From Plazaster borealis (taxonomy: Eukaryota; Echinodermata; Asteroidea; Forcipulatida; Labidiasteridae), in assembly GCA_021014325.1 (NCBI GenBank), contig CM037474.1, forward strand, positions 6,365,130-6,429,129: 64,000 nt of DNA. Direction: 5' to 3'. Positions 30,734-41,982 of this stretch are shown here, piece by piece (positions within the stretch are counted from its first letter, which is position 1; each line of letters begins with the position of its first letter). The notes under the pieces were generated by a model. It was given only the letters and a program-made list of their open reading frames with translations. It searched no databases and had not been told where the DNA came from. The translations under genes were made by a program, and so were the position numbers.

Positions 30734-32977
30734 ATGGCTTGCTTCTGGTGTATTCTCATCATTTTAGTGCCGTTGTTAGAGTCAACTTTAGTGGATGCAC
30801 AAACATTTACCGCTCAACCAGTAGATACAACCGTGAAGGAAGGTGTTTCTTCAACAGAATTAACCTGTTCAGTGGAAGGACTAACCAATAGCCAAGTATT
30901 GTCATTTCAGAGAGGTGGAACAAACCCAGTTATCATAAGTGATGCTGGAAATGAACGGACTGATGTGTTAACAGGATTAGGTCTTGTTGCAAGTGATTAT
31001 TTAATTTTACTGGGTGCACCCGGAGCAATCGAATCATTTAGGCTCATCATAGTAACGCCAGAAAAACAAGACTCCAGTGAGTTTAAATGTGTGGTTTGTA
31101 ACAAGGTCACGGTGGGTTTAAAGGAAATGTGTGACGAGACAAGCAATTTCATTGTTGAATCGCAGGCTGCTTCCCTGACTGTTGCCTATCCACCTGGTCC
31201 ATCTTATCCACACTGTTCAGTTCAGTCAGATTCAACCAGCACGCGTGTCGACCTCAATGAAGAAATTGCATTGTCTTGTTTATCGGAGATTGGAAATCCT
31301 GCAATTGACTTAGAATGGACGAGAAACGGAAAAGCAGTGTCTTCGGTCAAAAATGATGCTGGGGGTATTCGCGAAATTAAAAAACAATTTACTGTGCAAG
31401 TTGACGATGAGAACGCTGAGTTTGTATGCTTTGTGACATATTCAGGTCCTGATAATTTTGTTAAAAACTGTACTCTGGCTCGCTTGAATGTGCTGTCTGA
31501 ACCCGTCATCGTCACAGAGTCTCCGCCACCAGTAAGTGTCGGTGAGACTGCCGTATTTACCTGTACCATCAGTAGCAGTACTGCCGATATAACTTCAAGT
31601 CGATGGATCGTGCCAGAGAAGTTTGATGGTCGTCACAGCACAACGGGGGATTTAGTGAAAACATTGACAATCACTGATGTACAGGTCAACGACCATCTTG
31701 GAACTTTTACTTGCACTGCTACTGATGGAGATGATCAAACTGCACAGGCTTCTGTAGAGCTACATATTTTGGGGATGACAGTACCTCCAATAAATCCTAC
31801 AGGTAACACTGTTATGCCACCACAGACTACAGAAGCCCCAGGTGTCTCAGGAGGCCTCATTGTTGGTTTAATTGCCGCAGCAGTGGTCATCATTTTCTTA
31901 CTTGCTTTGATTGCCTGGTGCTACCAAAAGAGATGTCATGGTGGTGCCGCTAAGAACAAACAAGCTGGAGTGTCCTCACATGTTCAAATCCCAATGAACA
32001 ATGCCAATCAGTTTTCAGCATTGCCAGAGAAGACGCCCAATTACAGCCCCGATGGGAAAGATTACCCAGATGACAGAGCAATAAACAATCCCGATGTGAT
32101 TCCAAGGGAGAAACGAGTTGATGTACCAGATGATGTAGATCCACGTAAATGGTGGAGGGACACAATGGCACCAACAGATTCCACCCACTACGAAGTCCAA
32201 GCTGGTTACCCGACCCCAACTATCAAGCGCATGAAGATGCCGTTTGAAGACCGCAGCAGCAGCCCTTACGAGAATTCACGGATACCAAATGGTGGCTACA
32301 ATGTGGACCATGGTTACGACCCGGTAGAGGATAGGAATCCTCGGTACTACGACGACCGTGATGTCAGCGATTCTGGTTACCGTGAGCCACAATATGTTGA
32401 CTATGATCAAGGCGGTTACGAACGACCGCAGGGAAAGGAAACACAAGAAAAGGATCCTCACTATGAGAGTGCAGAGTTTCAAAATCGTGGTGAAGATGAT
32501 GGCTACGATTATGACAATGACGCATATGAACGTAGTTATAATGGATTAGACCAAGGTAAACCTGATGACCAGCATAATGATCAATATAATGATCACTATG
32601 ACGATCAATACAATGATCAATACAATGATCAATACAATGATCAATACAATGATCAATATGGAGAGCCGCGATATAATGACCGTTACGATGATCGGTATGA
32701 AAGCTACGGCCAACCAGATGGTCAAGAAGGATATGACATGCCACCGGAGGAGAGAGACTACCACGCTGAGCCTTACCCACATTATGAGCCAGATGAGCGC
32801 ATCCCTGATGGGCATTCATCCAATGCTGACCTCCACAATGCACCGTATGATGACCAGTACCAACACGGTTACGATGACCAACCAATGGATCCCTATGCAT
32901 ATGATCAAGATGATGGTAGGAAGTACGATTATGATGAAGATCTTGCGAACAGTCAAGAAACTCCAAGCTATGTGTAG
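30734..32977 (+). CDS. Intronless Ig-superfamily transmembrane receptor, 747 aa, Tyr/Asp-rich tail
   Basis: Single frame. Signal peptide 1-23 (MACFWCILIILVPLLESTLV then DAQ). Ig1 (about 24-152) has Cys45/Cys119 plus the extra Cys122/Cys133. The linker VAYPPGPSYPHC leads to Ig2 (Cys182/Cys232, extra Cys161/Cys246), then Ig3 (Cys277/Cys327). A Thr/Pro stalk precedes the membrane helix 374-396 (LIVGLIAAAVVIIFLLALIA). The tail of about 350 residues is rich in Tyr, Asp, Gln and Pro, with YDYDNDAY (591-598), YNGL (602-605), tandem NDQY repeats (615-642) and the C-terminus PSYV, a class I PDZ ligand pattern. The many tyrosines suggest phosphorylation and SH2 docking (inference). It is the intact-cysteine counterpart of the 627-aa minus-strand paralogue. 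Ligand and process are unknown; adhesion, guidance and immune recognition are all possible. Confidence 0.88.
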   Translation: MACFWCILIILVPLLESTLVDAQTFTAQPVDTTVKEGVSSTELTCSVEGLTNSQVLSFQRGGTNPVIISDAGNERTDVLTGLGLVASDYLILLGAPGAIESFRLIIVTPEKQDSSEFKCVVCNKVTVGLKEMCDETSNFIVESQAASLTVAYPPGPSYPHCSVQSDSTSTRVDLNEEIALSCLSEIGNPAIDLEWTRNGKAVSSVKNDAGGIREIKKQFTVQVDDENAEFVCFVTYSGPDNFVKNCTLARLNVLSEPVIVTESPPPVSVGETAVFTCTISSSTADITSSRWIVPEKFDGRHSTTGDLVKTLTITDVQVNDHLGTFTCTATDGDDQTAQASVELHILGMTVPPINPTGNTVMPPQTTEAPGVSGGLIVGLIAAAVVIIFLLALIAWCYQKRCHGGAAKNKQAGVSSHVQIPMNNANQFSALPEKTPNYSPDGKDYPDDRAINNPDVIPREKRVDVPDDVDPRKWWRDTMAPTDSTHYEVQAGYPTPTIKRMKMPFEDRSSSPYENSRIPNGGYNVDHGYDPVEDRNPRYYDDRDVSDSGYREPQYVDYDQGGYERPQGKETQEKDPHYESAEFQNRGEDDGYDYDNDAYERSYNGLDQGKPDDQHNDQYNDHYDDQYNDQYNDQYNDQYNDQYGEPRYNDRYDDRYESYGQPDGQEGYDMPPEERDYHAEPYPHYEPDERIPDGHSSNADLHNAPYDDQYQHGYDDQPMDPYAYDQDDGRKYDYDEDLANSQETPSYV
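32574..32662 (+). repeat. 12-bp coding repeat (NDQY)
   Basis: In-frame AATGATCAATAC and variants encode NDQY about six times within the cytoplasmic tail of the 747-aa receptor. The last four units are almost identical at DNA level, so expansion is recent. Confidence 0.88.
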
Positions 32978-33395
32978 TAGCTATTATTAATTCCTCTAAA
33001 CGAATCATGGTTTTGCAACATTGGTACAGTAAACAATTCAAACATTATTCATATACATGCGAAGCTAAAACGATTCCTGTTTTTCTTTTGGAAAAATGTT
33101 CACTGCAACAGATAAGGCCTGGAATTTCTTCTTTTAGAGGGCAAGGTCATTTTCATTTTGCAAAGGGCGCTTCCATTGGAAAGACTGGGAAACTTGTGGT
33201 TGGGCGCCTCTGTGGCCTCTTTGTAATTTCAGGCCTGACGGAGAACATATTAATTTTGTATTTTCATTTTACTTCATCAATACCAATGGTGTAAACTACT
33301 TTTCGTAAACATTTTTGAGAAAAACAATATGAGCAGCAATTGTATTCAGACAGAAAACGTAATATGGCAAATGAATGTTAACTTTCATTGAAATT
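32978..33395. other. Likely 3' UTR / flank of the 747-aa Ig gene
   Basis: No gene seen and no AATAAA close to the stop codon; the transcript end is not resolved. Confidence 0.3.
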
Positions 33396-33793
33396 TTAAA
33401 GGTATCATACAGGATTGGTAGAGCTGACAAAATAGTCGCGACAGTTTTCATGTTTTGTATGATCAACCATAGTTTACATGAGATAATAAACTTGTGAAAA
33501 TTTGGGCTTAATCTGTTGTGTGAGTCAGGAGAAAACAGTGAAAAACCATGCACAATTTTCAGCACATGTAACCACATTGTCCTTAATTTTGGTTTTAGCA
33601 ACTGAAATCAGCTGATTGCGTCTCTTTTGGTTTTCAGATACAGTTTTCTCGAATATAAATTCATTTCAGATTCAGAGGGAAATATTTCACATACAAAAAT
33701 GGTTCTAGTAGTAGTAGTATGAACTTCATAATCAGTATTTGAGTAAGCGTAAAAAATAAACAACAGTGTTTTTTATCCTGACCAATCCTGCAT
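33396..33793 (+). mobile_element. Family C TIR element, copy 2
   Basis: TTAAAGGTATCATACAGGAT...TTGGTAGAGCTGACAAAATAG and right end TTTTATCCTGACCAATCCTG. Confidence 0.75.
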
Positions 33794-34417
33794 AAACTCT
33801 CATTGAGATTTTAAAAAATGGCAGCCATAATTATCTGTCATTGCAATTTTGTTGATTCAAGTGTGTTTATACAGACAGATGGACCTATGTATTACATCCA
33901 TTGATTGAGGATTTTTTTATCATTGTAATTTTGGTACAAATTATGGTTTGTGGTACTGTTTGATGACTCACAACTATCATATTTTGTGAATGGGTTGCCC
34001 TAGCCTTGGAACACTGTGACTAGTGATGATCGAAATGAGGGTGGTACCCTGCTGTATGTGAATGATTCATTTCAATCAACAAGTGCAGGTACTTACTAAC
34101 CCTCCTCATCATCCGTTCTCATTGTGTTGTGCCAGCACACTACAAAGACCTCTTGCATAACACTGATGATATTGAAATAGAACAGTTACTAATTTTTCAG
34201 AATTAGTGCCTAATTTTAGTGTGTGTAAATTACTCATGCTTCCTCAATAGCACAGAGATGTTAATCTGTCGTCTGACGCTAAAAGTACCTCTCCCCCCAC
34301 ACGCAATGATGTTGTTATTCTGTAAAATAAAATTCCAAGAGTTCAGGTCCAATCACTCAACATAATATTATTAAAAGTAAAAGGATTGGTAATATTTTAG
34401 GCAAAATGAAATATCAC

Positions 34418-34770
34418 TTAAAGGCCGTGTACACTATTGGTAAGATCAAAAAACAAAAATGTTCACAGATTCACACATAACTTACATGATTTAAAGTAAG
34501 TAATGGTAGAAAGAGTTCCTTAAAATATTTCTGCCTAAAATGCTATCGTTTCTGAGAAATGAGTAAAACAATAGTTTTTATCATGCACGATAAAAACTCG
34601 AGGTTTGAAAAAACAGAAAACACATAAGGTCTCTTTTCACTATTTTCTCGTGACCTCGATGACCAATTGAGCTCAAACTTTCACAGGTTTGTTTGTTCAT
34701 GCATATGTTGAATCACACAAAATGTGGACACTGATTTCGAGCTATTACCAAAAGTGTACAATACCTTTAA
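34418..34770 (+). mobile_element. TTAAAGGCC family B element, copy 2
   Basis: TTAAAGGCCGTGTACACTAT at the left and CAAAAGTGTACAATACCTTTAA at the right; interior nearly identical to copy 1 (GCTATCGTTTCTGAGAAATG). Confidence 0.85.
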
Positions 34771-34860
34771 GCTACTTGCAAATGATGCCTGTCAGCGTAC
34801 ACATGAAAAGGTTCGTTATGAAGTTTCAGAAGATGGCCGAGTACATGTATGTTGAGTTGT

Positions 34861-34940
34861 TAGGCCAAGTAAAATAAATAACATGTTGCTCGTCCCCGCC
34901 CGCCTCGGTTTTGGCAGCCGCACCGATTTTTTTGGTATTT

Positions 34941-34981
<41 letters not shown>

Positions 34982-35457
34982 AAAATCAATTTACATATTA
35001 TTTATAGCTATTTCCAATGTACCCTTTATTTTTATTGAGCAGTTTCATCATCTGTCTTACATGTAGGCCTACAAGAATAGCTATTGCAACGCATAATGAG
35101 AAACTCTTTACTTTGAAACGTTTTGCCCTTCAGGTTTGCATGCCACAGTTCTTTGCACAAGGACGCGATGCCATGCACACAGAATAACTTTGGAGCAAAA
35201 TCAAGAATGACTCTTTAGAGATAATTACAATGTATCAAAATGGACACAGAAACACACACAGAATTTGAGGACATACAGAACATACTCATAAAACCATAAA
35301 ACCATCTTCAAATACGATATGGCGGCCATCTTAGACATGGTGGCCATCTTGAAAAAAATAACAAAAAAATTGAAAATAACAAATAACAAGGACCTCCCTC
35401 ACCAACTTTTTCAAAAAGTCCGGACGAGCAACATGTTATTTATTTTACTTAGCCTTA
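34861..35457. mobile_element. Inverted-repeat element with AACATGTTGCTCGTCC ends and internal A32
   Basis: Left TAGGCCAAGTAAAATAAATA...TTGCTCGTCC and right GGACGAGCAA...TATTTATTTTACTTAGCC are complementary over about 33 bases. The element is about 595 bp and contains 32 consecutive A at 34948-34979. No coding capacity. Confidence 0.8.
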
Positions 35458-35467
35458 TTTATAGGTT

Positions 35468-35631
35468 TAAAGGGGCTGTGTCATGATCCAAGCAGGCCTA
35501 TGTGGCTGGAATCATAAACTCTCACCCAGTTACTGCTTGCTCGACCTCCCTTCGTATCTTAACTATGGAGAGCGTGCGTGCAGTAACTGTATACCCATAA
35601 GCCTGCTTTGATCATGACAGCACAGCCCCTT
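35468..35631. mobile_element. AAGGGGCTGTGTCATGATC inverted-repeat element
   Basis: AAGGGGCTGTGTCATGATCC...AAGCAGGC is mirrored by GCCTGCTTTGATCATGACAG...CACAGCCCCTT. Core has AGTTACTGC/GCAGTAACT arms. Confidence 0.8.
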
Positions 35632-35973
35632 GAAGAAAACAGTTGAAATGGTTGCATCTTGATTGTTTAAATCTGCCTTTGACATTTTTATGTTTTCAAT
35701 TTTTTCCTCTGATCAGTGTCTGTGACCCAGTATTATGACTTTTCTGGTTGAAAGCGCAGCGGTACATGATTTGTGTTCATGTAGAATGTATGTGACTCAT
35801 GAGCATCAAGCTATAACGTGTCTATGCAATATCCTATAGGTTCTTAGTAATAACCATGTTCATGGTCACGTGACAAACACGGTTCTTTCTTTTATAGTAT
35901 GTCAACTGAGTTATTGCTTTAGGTATTTTAACGTTTTGTGATTCATCACAAATGTAAAACCTTCACATATATT

Positions 35974-36299
35974 AGGCCTGATACAGGATTGGTAGAGCTG
36001 ACAAAATAGTCGCAGTCAGTGTTCATGTTTTGTGTAATCAACCATGACATAACAAACCTATGCAAATTTGGGCTTAATCCGTTGTGTGAGTCAGGACAAA
36101 TTAGTGAAAAACCATGCACAATTTTCAGAATGTAAACACTTTGTCCTTTGTTTTGGTTGTAACAATCAAAATCAGCTGATTGCGTTTTTTGGTGGGTTTT
36201 TTTAGATACTGTTTTCTTTTAAAGGGAAATATTTCACAGAAAAATGGTTCTTATATGAATAATGTTTTTATCCTTACCAATCCTGTATAATACCTTTAA
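35974..36299 (+). mobile_element. Family C TIR element, copy 3
   Basis: GATACAGGATTGGTAGAGCT at the left, CCAATCCTGTATAATACCTT at the right. Confidence 0.8.
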
Positions 36300-39200
36300 G
36301 AAAAACAATAATAATCCATCACGCCCTAATTAATGAAATGAGAATTCCTCAGTTTGTCATAATCTAAATTACATGTAGTATTAGTCATCTAATAACACAA
36401 GGGAATATCATAAAGTACCTGGACTGCTGATGATCAATATTTAGGGCAGATCTCCTGATATTATTAAATTAAGAAATAGGTGTGGTCCTTAAAAATCTGC
36501 CACACCCTAACCAGTCATTGTCTACACAGATCTTGTGGTACTTTCATTTTTATAAAACGATATGAAATGGACAACTCATTCATCCATGCACCTGCCATAT
36601 TGCGAGTGCGTTTTTTAATTAGTTACTTTGATTATTTTGTGACTGATGGTGACAAGAAATCAATTAACTTACATTATGATAAAGTCTGTTTGTAAAAGTG
36701 TCTACGGCAAGTTTGACATGTTTTGATAATTGGTATGGCTGGATGTGCAGGTTTTTTCAAAGCGTTTGTTTTTTTAACAATTTAATATAATTGTGTGACC
36801 AATATATTGAATTACATTCATAACAAGATTTGAAACATCAGACCAAATTGATCATGGTTGAATCATTGAATCGAGAATTCTGAACTTATTCCACCTTTGT
36901 TGTTTTTAAAATTAATGCAAAATATACAGCAATGACGTTAAATAATTTTGATTGGTTTATAAAGGATATAAAGTGACATGATAAGCTTAGAACTAACATT
37001 GTTCGTTTTACCAGAAAAATAGTGTAAACTTTCTATTTTGATGGCAAAATGTAAAACATCCTTTGTTAAAGTAGAATGAACTAAACCCAAGAGAGTAAAA
37101 TATAAACATGATATTATCTTGTTTTCCTACGACAGTATCGGATACATGTACATGTAGTACATGTAGGGTAGGGGTTTCATGCCATCTGTTTGACATTACA
37201 TACCAGCTAATCATCCTATTGATAGAAGCATTCCAAATATTATTGAAAACATTCAGCTGTGTTATGATATATTATGGAGGTGAAACGTAGTATCTACCCT
37301 GTCATTTTTCAAAACAGACTTCATTGTCCTGTCAGTACCCACTGGCAATGATAGATTGGAAAGTTTTGGTGGGTTTTTTTTTGGGGGGGGGAGGTCTACT
37401 TGAAATGAAAGACTTCTTTGAAATCTTTGCTTTGTAAAACATCAAGCTTTCACTGCATGTTACAATCATTTCATTTTCAGTACAAATCTAAACGTTGTTT
37501 CTTTAGTTTCCATTTTTGTGTATTCAATTGTAAGTATCTTGTTGAGAATTAGAGTCCATTCTCTCTGTGGTCTTCAATATTGACCAGTTTCATTTTTGCA
37601 TTGTTAAAGAAATTTAAATAATGATTTCAAAATGGCAATATTGTACAAAGTGGTTAGACTGCAGGACTTGCAATCACAAGATTTTGGGTTAAAATCCGGC
37701 CAAGTCGACCGCTGATTATACTGTGACTAGAATTTGTATTGTCGTCTAATTACTGAATCACAATTGATTTGTGCAATTTATGATCATAGAAGTTAAACCA
37801 ATATTTGTTTTGAGAAAGATTGGCTGTTGCCAGCTTGGCGTTTATATCCCCTTGTGGGAGCTTTGCCGAGTTCCCTTTTTTGGGAAGCAAAGATCATCCA
37901 AACAGACAAACAAACAAACATTGCTGTGCGATAAGTTGAATCAGTTATTAGGCGCACATTGTGGCATACATGTTGGTACAACATTGCATTAACTCATATT
38001 GAGTAAAATCATACTTTGTACATTGCATTTATATGCAACAGAAAAACAAACAAACTGTTTAAATAAAACACTGTGAGTGCAAGGGTCATAGCGTGGTGAA
38101 TTTATGTCGTCACTTAAAAATAAAGTGAGTAGGGGTTAGCTGATGAACAAATATTGTGAGTGAGCCCAATCACTATTAACTTCTTTATTCTCATTGTACA
38201 CTTTAAATTTAGGTTTATGTGTGAATGCTTGTTTGGTTTGAACTCCAGAACTATGCGACCAAATTTATGTACAGCAATGTCAGTTGTGTGCCCTGCAGCC
38301 AAACCCCCATGGGATAAGAGTGAACAACTACATGTACAATGTACTTGGTTTTGGACTTTGCTTTATGATTGAGTGGCTCCAAGTAGGTTGCTACGCTGTA
38401 CAGTGTTATTGACATTTTATGATAAGGTGTGGTCTTGTCCTGAATCCTGATGCACAATTATTGGCGTCATGTTTGCGAACTATTCCCTCAGAAGGAGTGT
38501 TACTGTACGTTGGAATTCTGTTAAGGGAAATACATCGCTTAGTAGTAAAAAAAAATCCCTTTGGTGAAATCTTACACTAAGGATGCATTCAAAGAAAGAA
38601 AACAAGATAGTGACGGATGAGGAAACAACTAATTTAAAACTTAATTAACAACAATTTTGAGTTTGTTGACTCAAGTCGCGCATTTTCCTTTAAACTCTCT
38701 GACAGCAGGTGAAGAATACACAGAGTTATGATTGTTTTTCTTGTTTAATTCAAATGTATATGTCATGTTCAAAAAAATTGCAGAATACTCAAATGAACAT
38801 ATCTTAGTGAATGGAAACTTTGCATTTGATACATTAAAGTCTGCATTAATTCTCTGTGTAAATTATTTAAATCACGCTGTAATTTATGTAATATTAAATA
38901 TATCGTACAAAAGTATGACAGTAAATGGGTCCATTTAAATTGATGCAAAATAACTAATTGGTAACTGTCAAGTTTATTGTTTTACTCATGTATGCTGTAC
39001 ACTGTAATTGATAAACAGTTAGCAGGAAATAAGTATGAAAGTGAAGCTTCTATTTTTGTGAATTTGATTTCAGATTGTATGAATCAAAGGCAACAAAAGT
39101 GTAAGACACAATGGTATAGGCCTACCATTGAGTGCATCATCATAACCACATTTTTTCAATTGTCTAAAATGAAGGTTACATACACATGCCTGCTCAAAAG

Positions 39201-39438
39201 TATACAATGAATGAACTGCTTCAGAAATATTCCTGTACAGTGTGTTTGACTGTTAAATCAACATGGTTCAGAATAGTTCAGATTACACCAAGTTTAACAA
39301 TAGACCTTATGCACATGACGTCATTTGAGTTGGGCGCCCTCGGCTAGAGATCAAAAGAAGGTTGCTTATTGGGGCCATACTGTAACCGCACGTATTATAG
39401 ATGTGTGTTTCCATTGTTTTATCATCGTTTTACCTCTA
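36300..39438. other. 3.1-kb AT-rich stretch without recognised gene
   Basis: None of the short open frames looks like protein. A degenerate tRNA-like SINE head lies at about 37648-37705 (TGGTTAGACTGCAGGACTTG, then GGGTTAAAATCC as a decayed B-box). TACATGTACATGTA words occur near 37145. Confidence 0.35.
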
Positions 39439-39630
39439 CGGCCCATGTCACACAAGGCAATTTACAGGCAACCAGTTCCAGGCAATCTCTATGAAGAAAT
39501 GGCATTCACAGTTGAATGTTCACATATTTTTCTTGGGGATCGTGGGACCATGGTGGGACATTGTTTGAAAAATTTCTTTATGTGCATGTGCATGTGCTGC
39601 AGTTGCCTGCCTGTGAAAGTTGCCTTGAGT
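39439..39630 (+). repeat. GGCAACCAG dispersed repeat, copy 4
   Basis: GGCCCATGTCACACAAGGCA followed by CAGGCAACCAGTTCCAGGCA, as in the 1685 block. Confidence 0.6.
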
Positions 39631-39680
39631 GACAAGGTGCGAAGATGGCTGCATGATGAGGTCAATGAATAAGGTCTATA

Positions 39681-39978
39681 GATTGTTGATAAACAAAACG
39701 CGCTGGTTGGCTTGGCTGGCCGAATGTTAGCAAAACATTCAATCTGTTAGCAGATGTTGTGACCAAATTCAACATTTCTGCAAACTTTCATTTAAAGAAA
39801 ATACATCCCATGATCGGTTGCTTTGTTTCCTACAAAATCAACACTATTTTTGAATGTTTATGTAACATTATTACAAACTGTCGTTACCTGTTTTTAATTT
39901 GCATTTATGGCTTTCCATAGTTTTCCAACCTTGGTTGGCAAAAACTCGGGCTGTGACATTGCAATGGAAAGGTCTGAT
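39681..39978 (+). repeat. Dispersed repeat, 'GAATGTTAGCAAAACATTCAA', copy 2
   Basis: Collinear with 28428-28728: ATTGTTGATAAACAAA...GGCCGAATGTTAGCAAAACA...TTGGCAAAAACTCGGGCTGT. Confidence 0.7.
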
Positions 39979-41325
39979 GCAGTTTACCCATAAATCTTGA
40001 AACTATGTCTTTGTTCATTTAGGCAGATTTTAGCCATTTTTGAAATGTATCAGTATACTATACATGTATACTAGATTATTGAGCTGTTCTAAATGAGTAA
40101 GATATCTTGTAAATATCCGAAGAGAAACTTTTGCCTAATAATAACACTTTAAATTGTAAATAACACTTTTCTAATAGTTAATTTTGTGATCACAAAATGT
40201 TTCTAGCAGGAATTATCTGCATGGTTAAAGTTTTGTTTATTTTAAAACGGGCATTGTTTATTATTGTCACTTGTTGTATTTTGAACTATAATTACATCCC
40301 AAGGGGGTAGTGACACAGTGTATTTAGTGCGTGAACTGTGACATATGCAGGTATGTGACTCTTTTCACAGACCTTTACAACCTTTGTACAGTTGAAAAAT
40401 TGTTGATCATGTTTCCCTTTTGAAGTGTTGATGTAAAAGCCCAGACCGGTGTTATTGCGACCTGACGAGTTTCATTAAATTTGTGGACTCTGGAGCCAGA
40501 CTTGAAAGTCTCAAATAACAGAAAATAATGAATGCCTACAATGCGTTAACAGAGCTGCCAACTATCCCTGATTCTTCAGAAAGTTCCCTAAAAATGAACT
40601 ATTCCAATATGTCCATGTTCCGATGAACTAATTTGAGAATCACCATGGAAACTTGTTTACTATGTTGAATGTAATTTTAAATATCTCCCTGATTGTTGTA
40701 CAAAATCTCCCTGATTGCAAGATGCAAATGTTGGCAGCTCTGCTATAAAAGTAAGATGTAAATAACAAAATTGATTTTTTTTTAAAGACCAAAAACTACA
40801 TGGTACATCGTTGTACTCTTGATTTTGAGATAATTTCACCACAGAAGAGACATGGCATCGGGATCATCAACGATTTATTTATCAAAAAATTTCAAAAGCA
40901 ACATTCAATTTATAACATCAGCATATCATTTTTAATTTCAGATTTGCTTTTTTATGAGATGGATATTATGTAAAATAGTTTGTTTGAAACTTTATGTTGT
41001 CAATTATTTTTGTATCATTATAAAATTCTTAATTTTTGGTTTAATTTAGTCATTACTGTACTGATCTTTTATTTTTTCAATTGAACTATAGAAATTAGAG
41101 TGGTGTTATTAATAACCAAGTGATTTAAAAGCGTTTGAAACTAACTTGGGGAAACTTTTGTATAAACTAGTCCTGATAGATTGTGTAAATATTTAGCAGT
41201 TGAGTGTCATGTTTGGATTGATGATGAGAATAAACCTGTTTACAATAAGTTGGTTGTTTCTGTTTCTAATTATGTGTAGGGAGAGCTGGTATTTCCTCTT
41301 TGAAGCTTCAGTATGTTTTTCTTTT
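39979..41325. other. AT-rich intergenic sequence, nothing recognised
   Basis: No coding exon, RNA gene or clear mobile element was seen. Confidence 0.35.
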
Positions 41326-41659
41326 TTAAAGGTATCGTACACGTTTGGTAATGACTGAAAACAAAAATTAGCATAAAAACTTGGTAAAAAGCTGTTGATA
41401 GTATAAAACATTGTAGGAAACGACTCCCTCTGAAGTAACGTAGTTTTTGAGAAAGAGGTAATTTCTCACTAAAATAATAAAAACTTCTTGCAAGAAGTTT
41501 TAATTCCTATATCTGAAAGCACACAAATTTGTACAACAAGGGTGTTTTTTCTTTCATCATTTTCTTGCAACTTCGATGACCAATTGAGCCCAAATTTTCA
41601 CAGGCTTGTTATTTTATGCATGTGTTGGGATACACCAAGTGAGACTACTAGTCTTTAAA
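41326..41659 (-). mobile_element. TTAAAGG family A MITE
   Basis: TTAAAGGTATCGTACACGTT at the left; the far terminus is cut short (CACCAAGTGAGACTACTAGT, then CTTTAAAG), so the element is truncated. Confidence 0.8.
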
Positions 41660-41669
41660 GTTTCAGACT

Positions 41670-41746
41670 GAAATTCACTCTAATCGATTGAAACTAGGGG
41701 CATCATCTGCAGTTGTCACTAGTTTCAATCGATTAGAGTGAATTTC
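41670..41746. repeat. 28-bp perfect inverted repeat with 21-base loop
   Basis: GAAATTCACTCTAATCGATT...GAAACTAG (41670-41697) is exactly complementary to 41719-41746. Directly adjacent to the truncated MITE end. Confidence 0.9.
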
Positions 41747-41982
41747 AATATAAAACTTTAATTAAGAGAGAATGGACAAATTAATAGGGCATTTTTAAAA
41801 ACCTAATAACTGCCTTCATCTTTGAGAGGGCAAAGGCCATTTTAATTTTGCAAAGAGCACTTCCATTAGAAAGGAAATGTTGATTTGATGGGGGCACCTA
41901 GGCCAAGACCAGGGGGCAACAGAGGCCATGCCCTTTGTGCCTCCATGATGTAATTCCAGGCCTGTTATATAATAGGCCTACC

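Noticed and set aside
32364..33041. His-rich 225-codon open frame on the minus strand
   Set aside because: Antisense to the Tyr/Asp-rich tail of the 747-aa receptor; its composition is a consequence of the sense codons.
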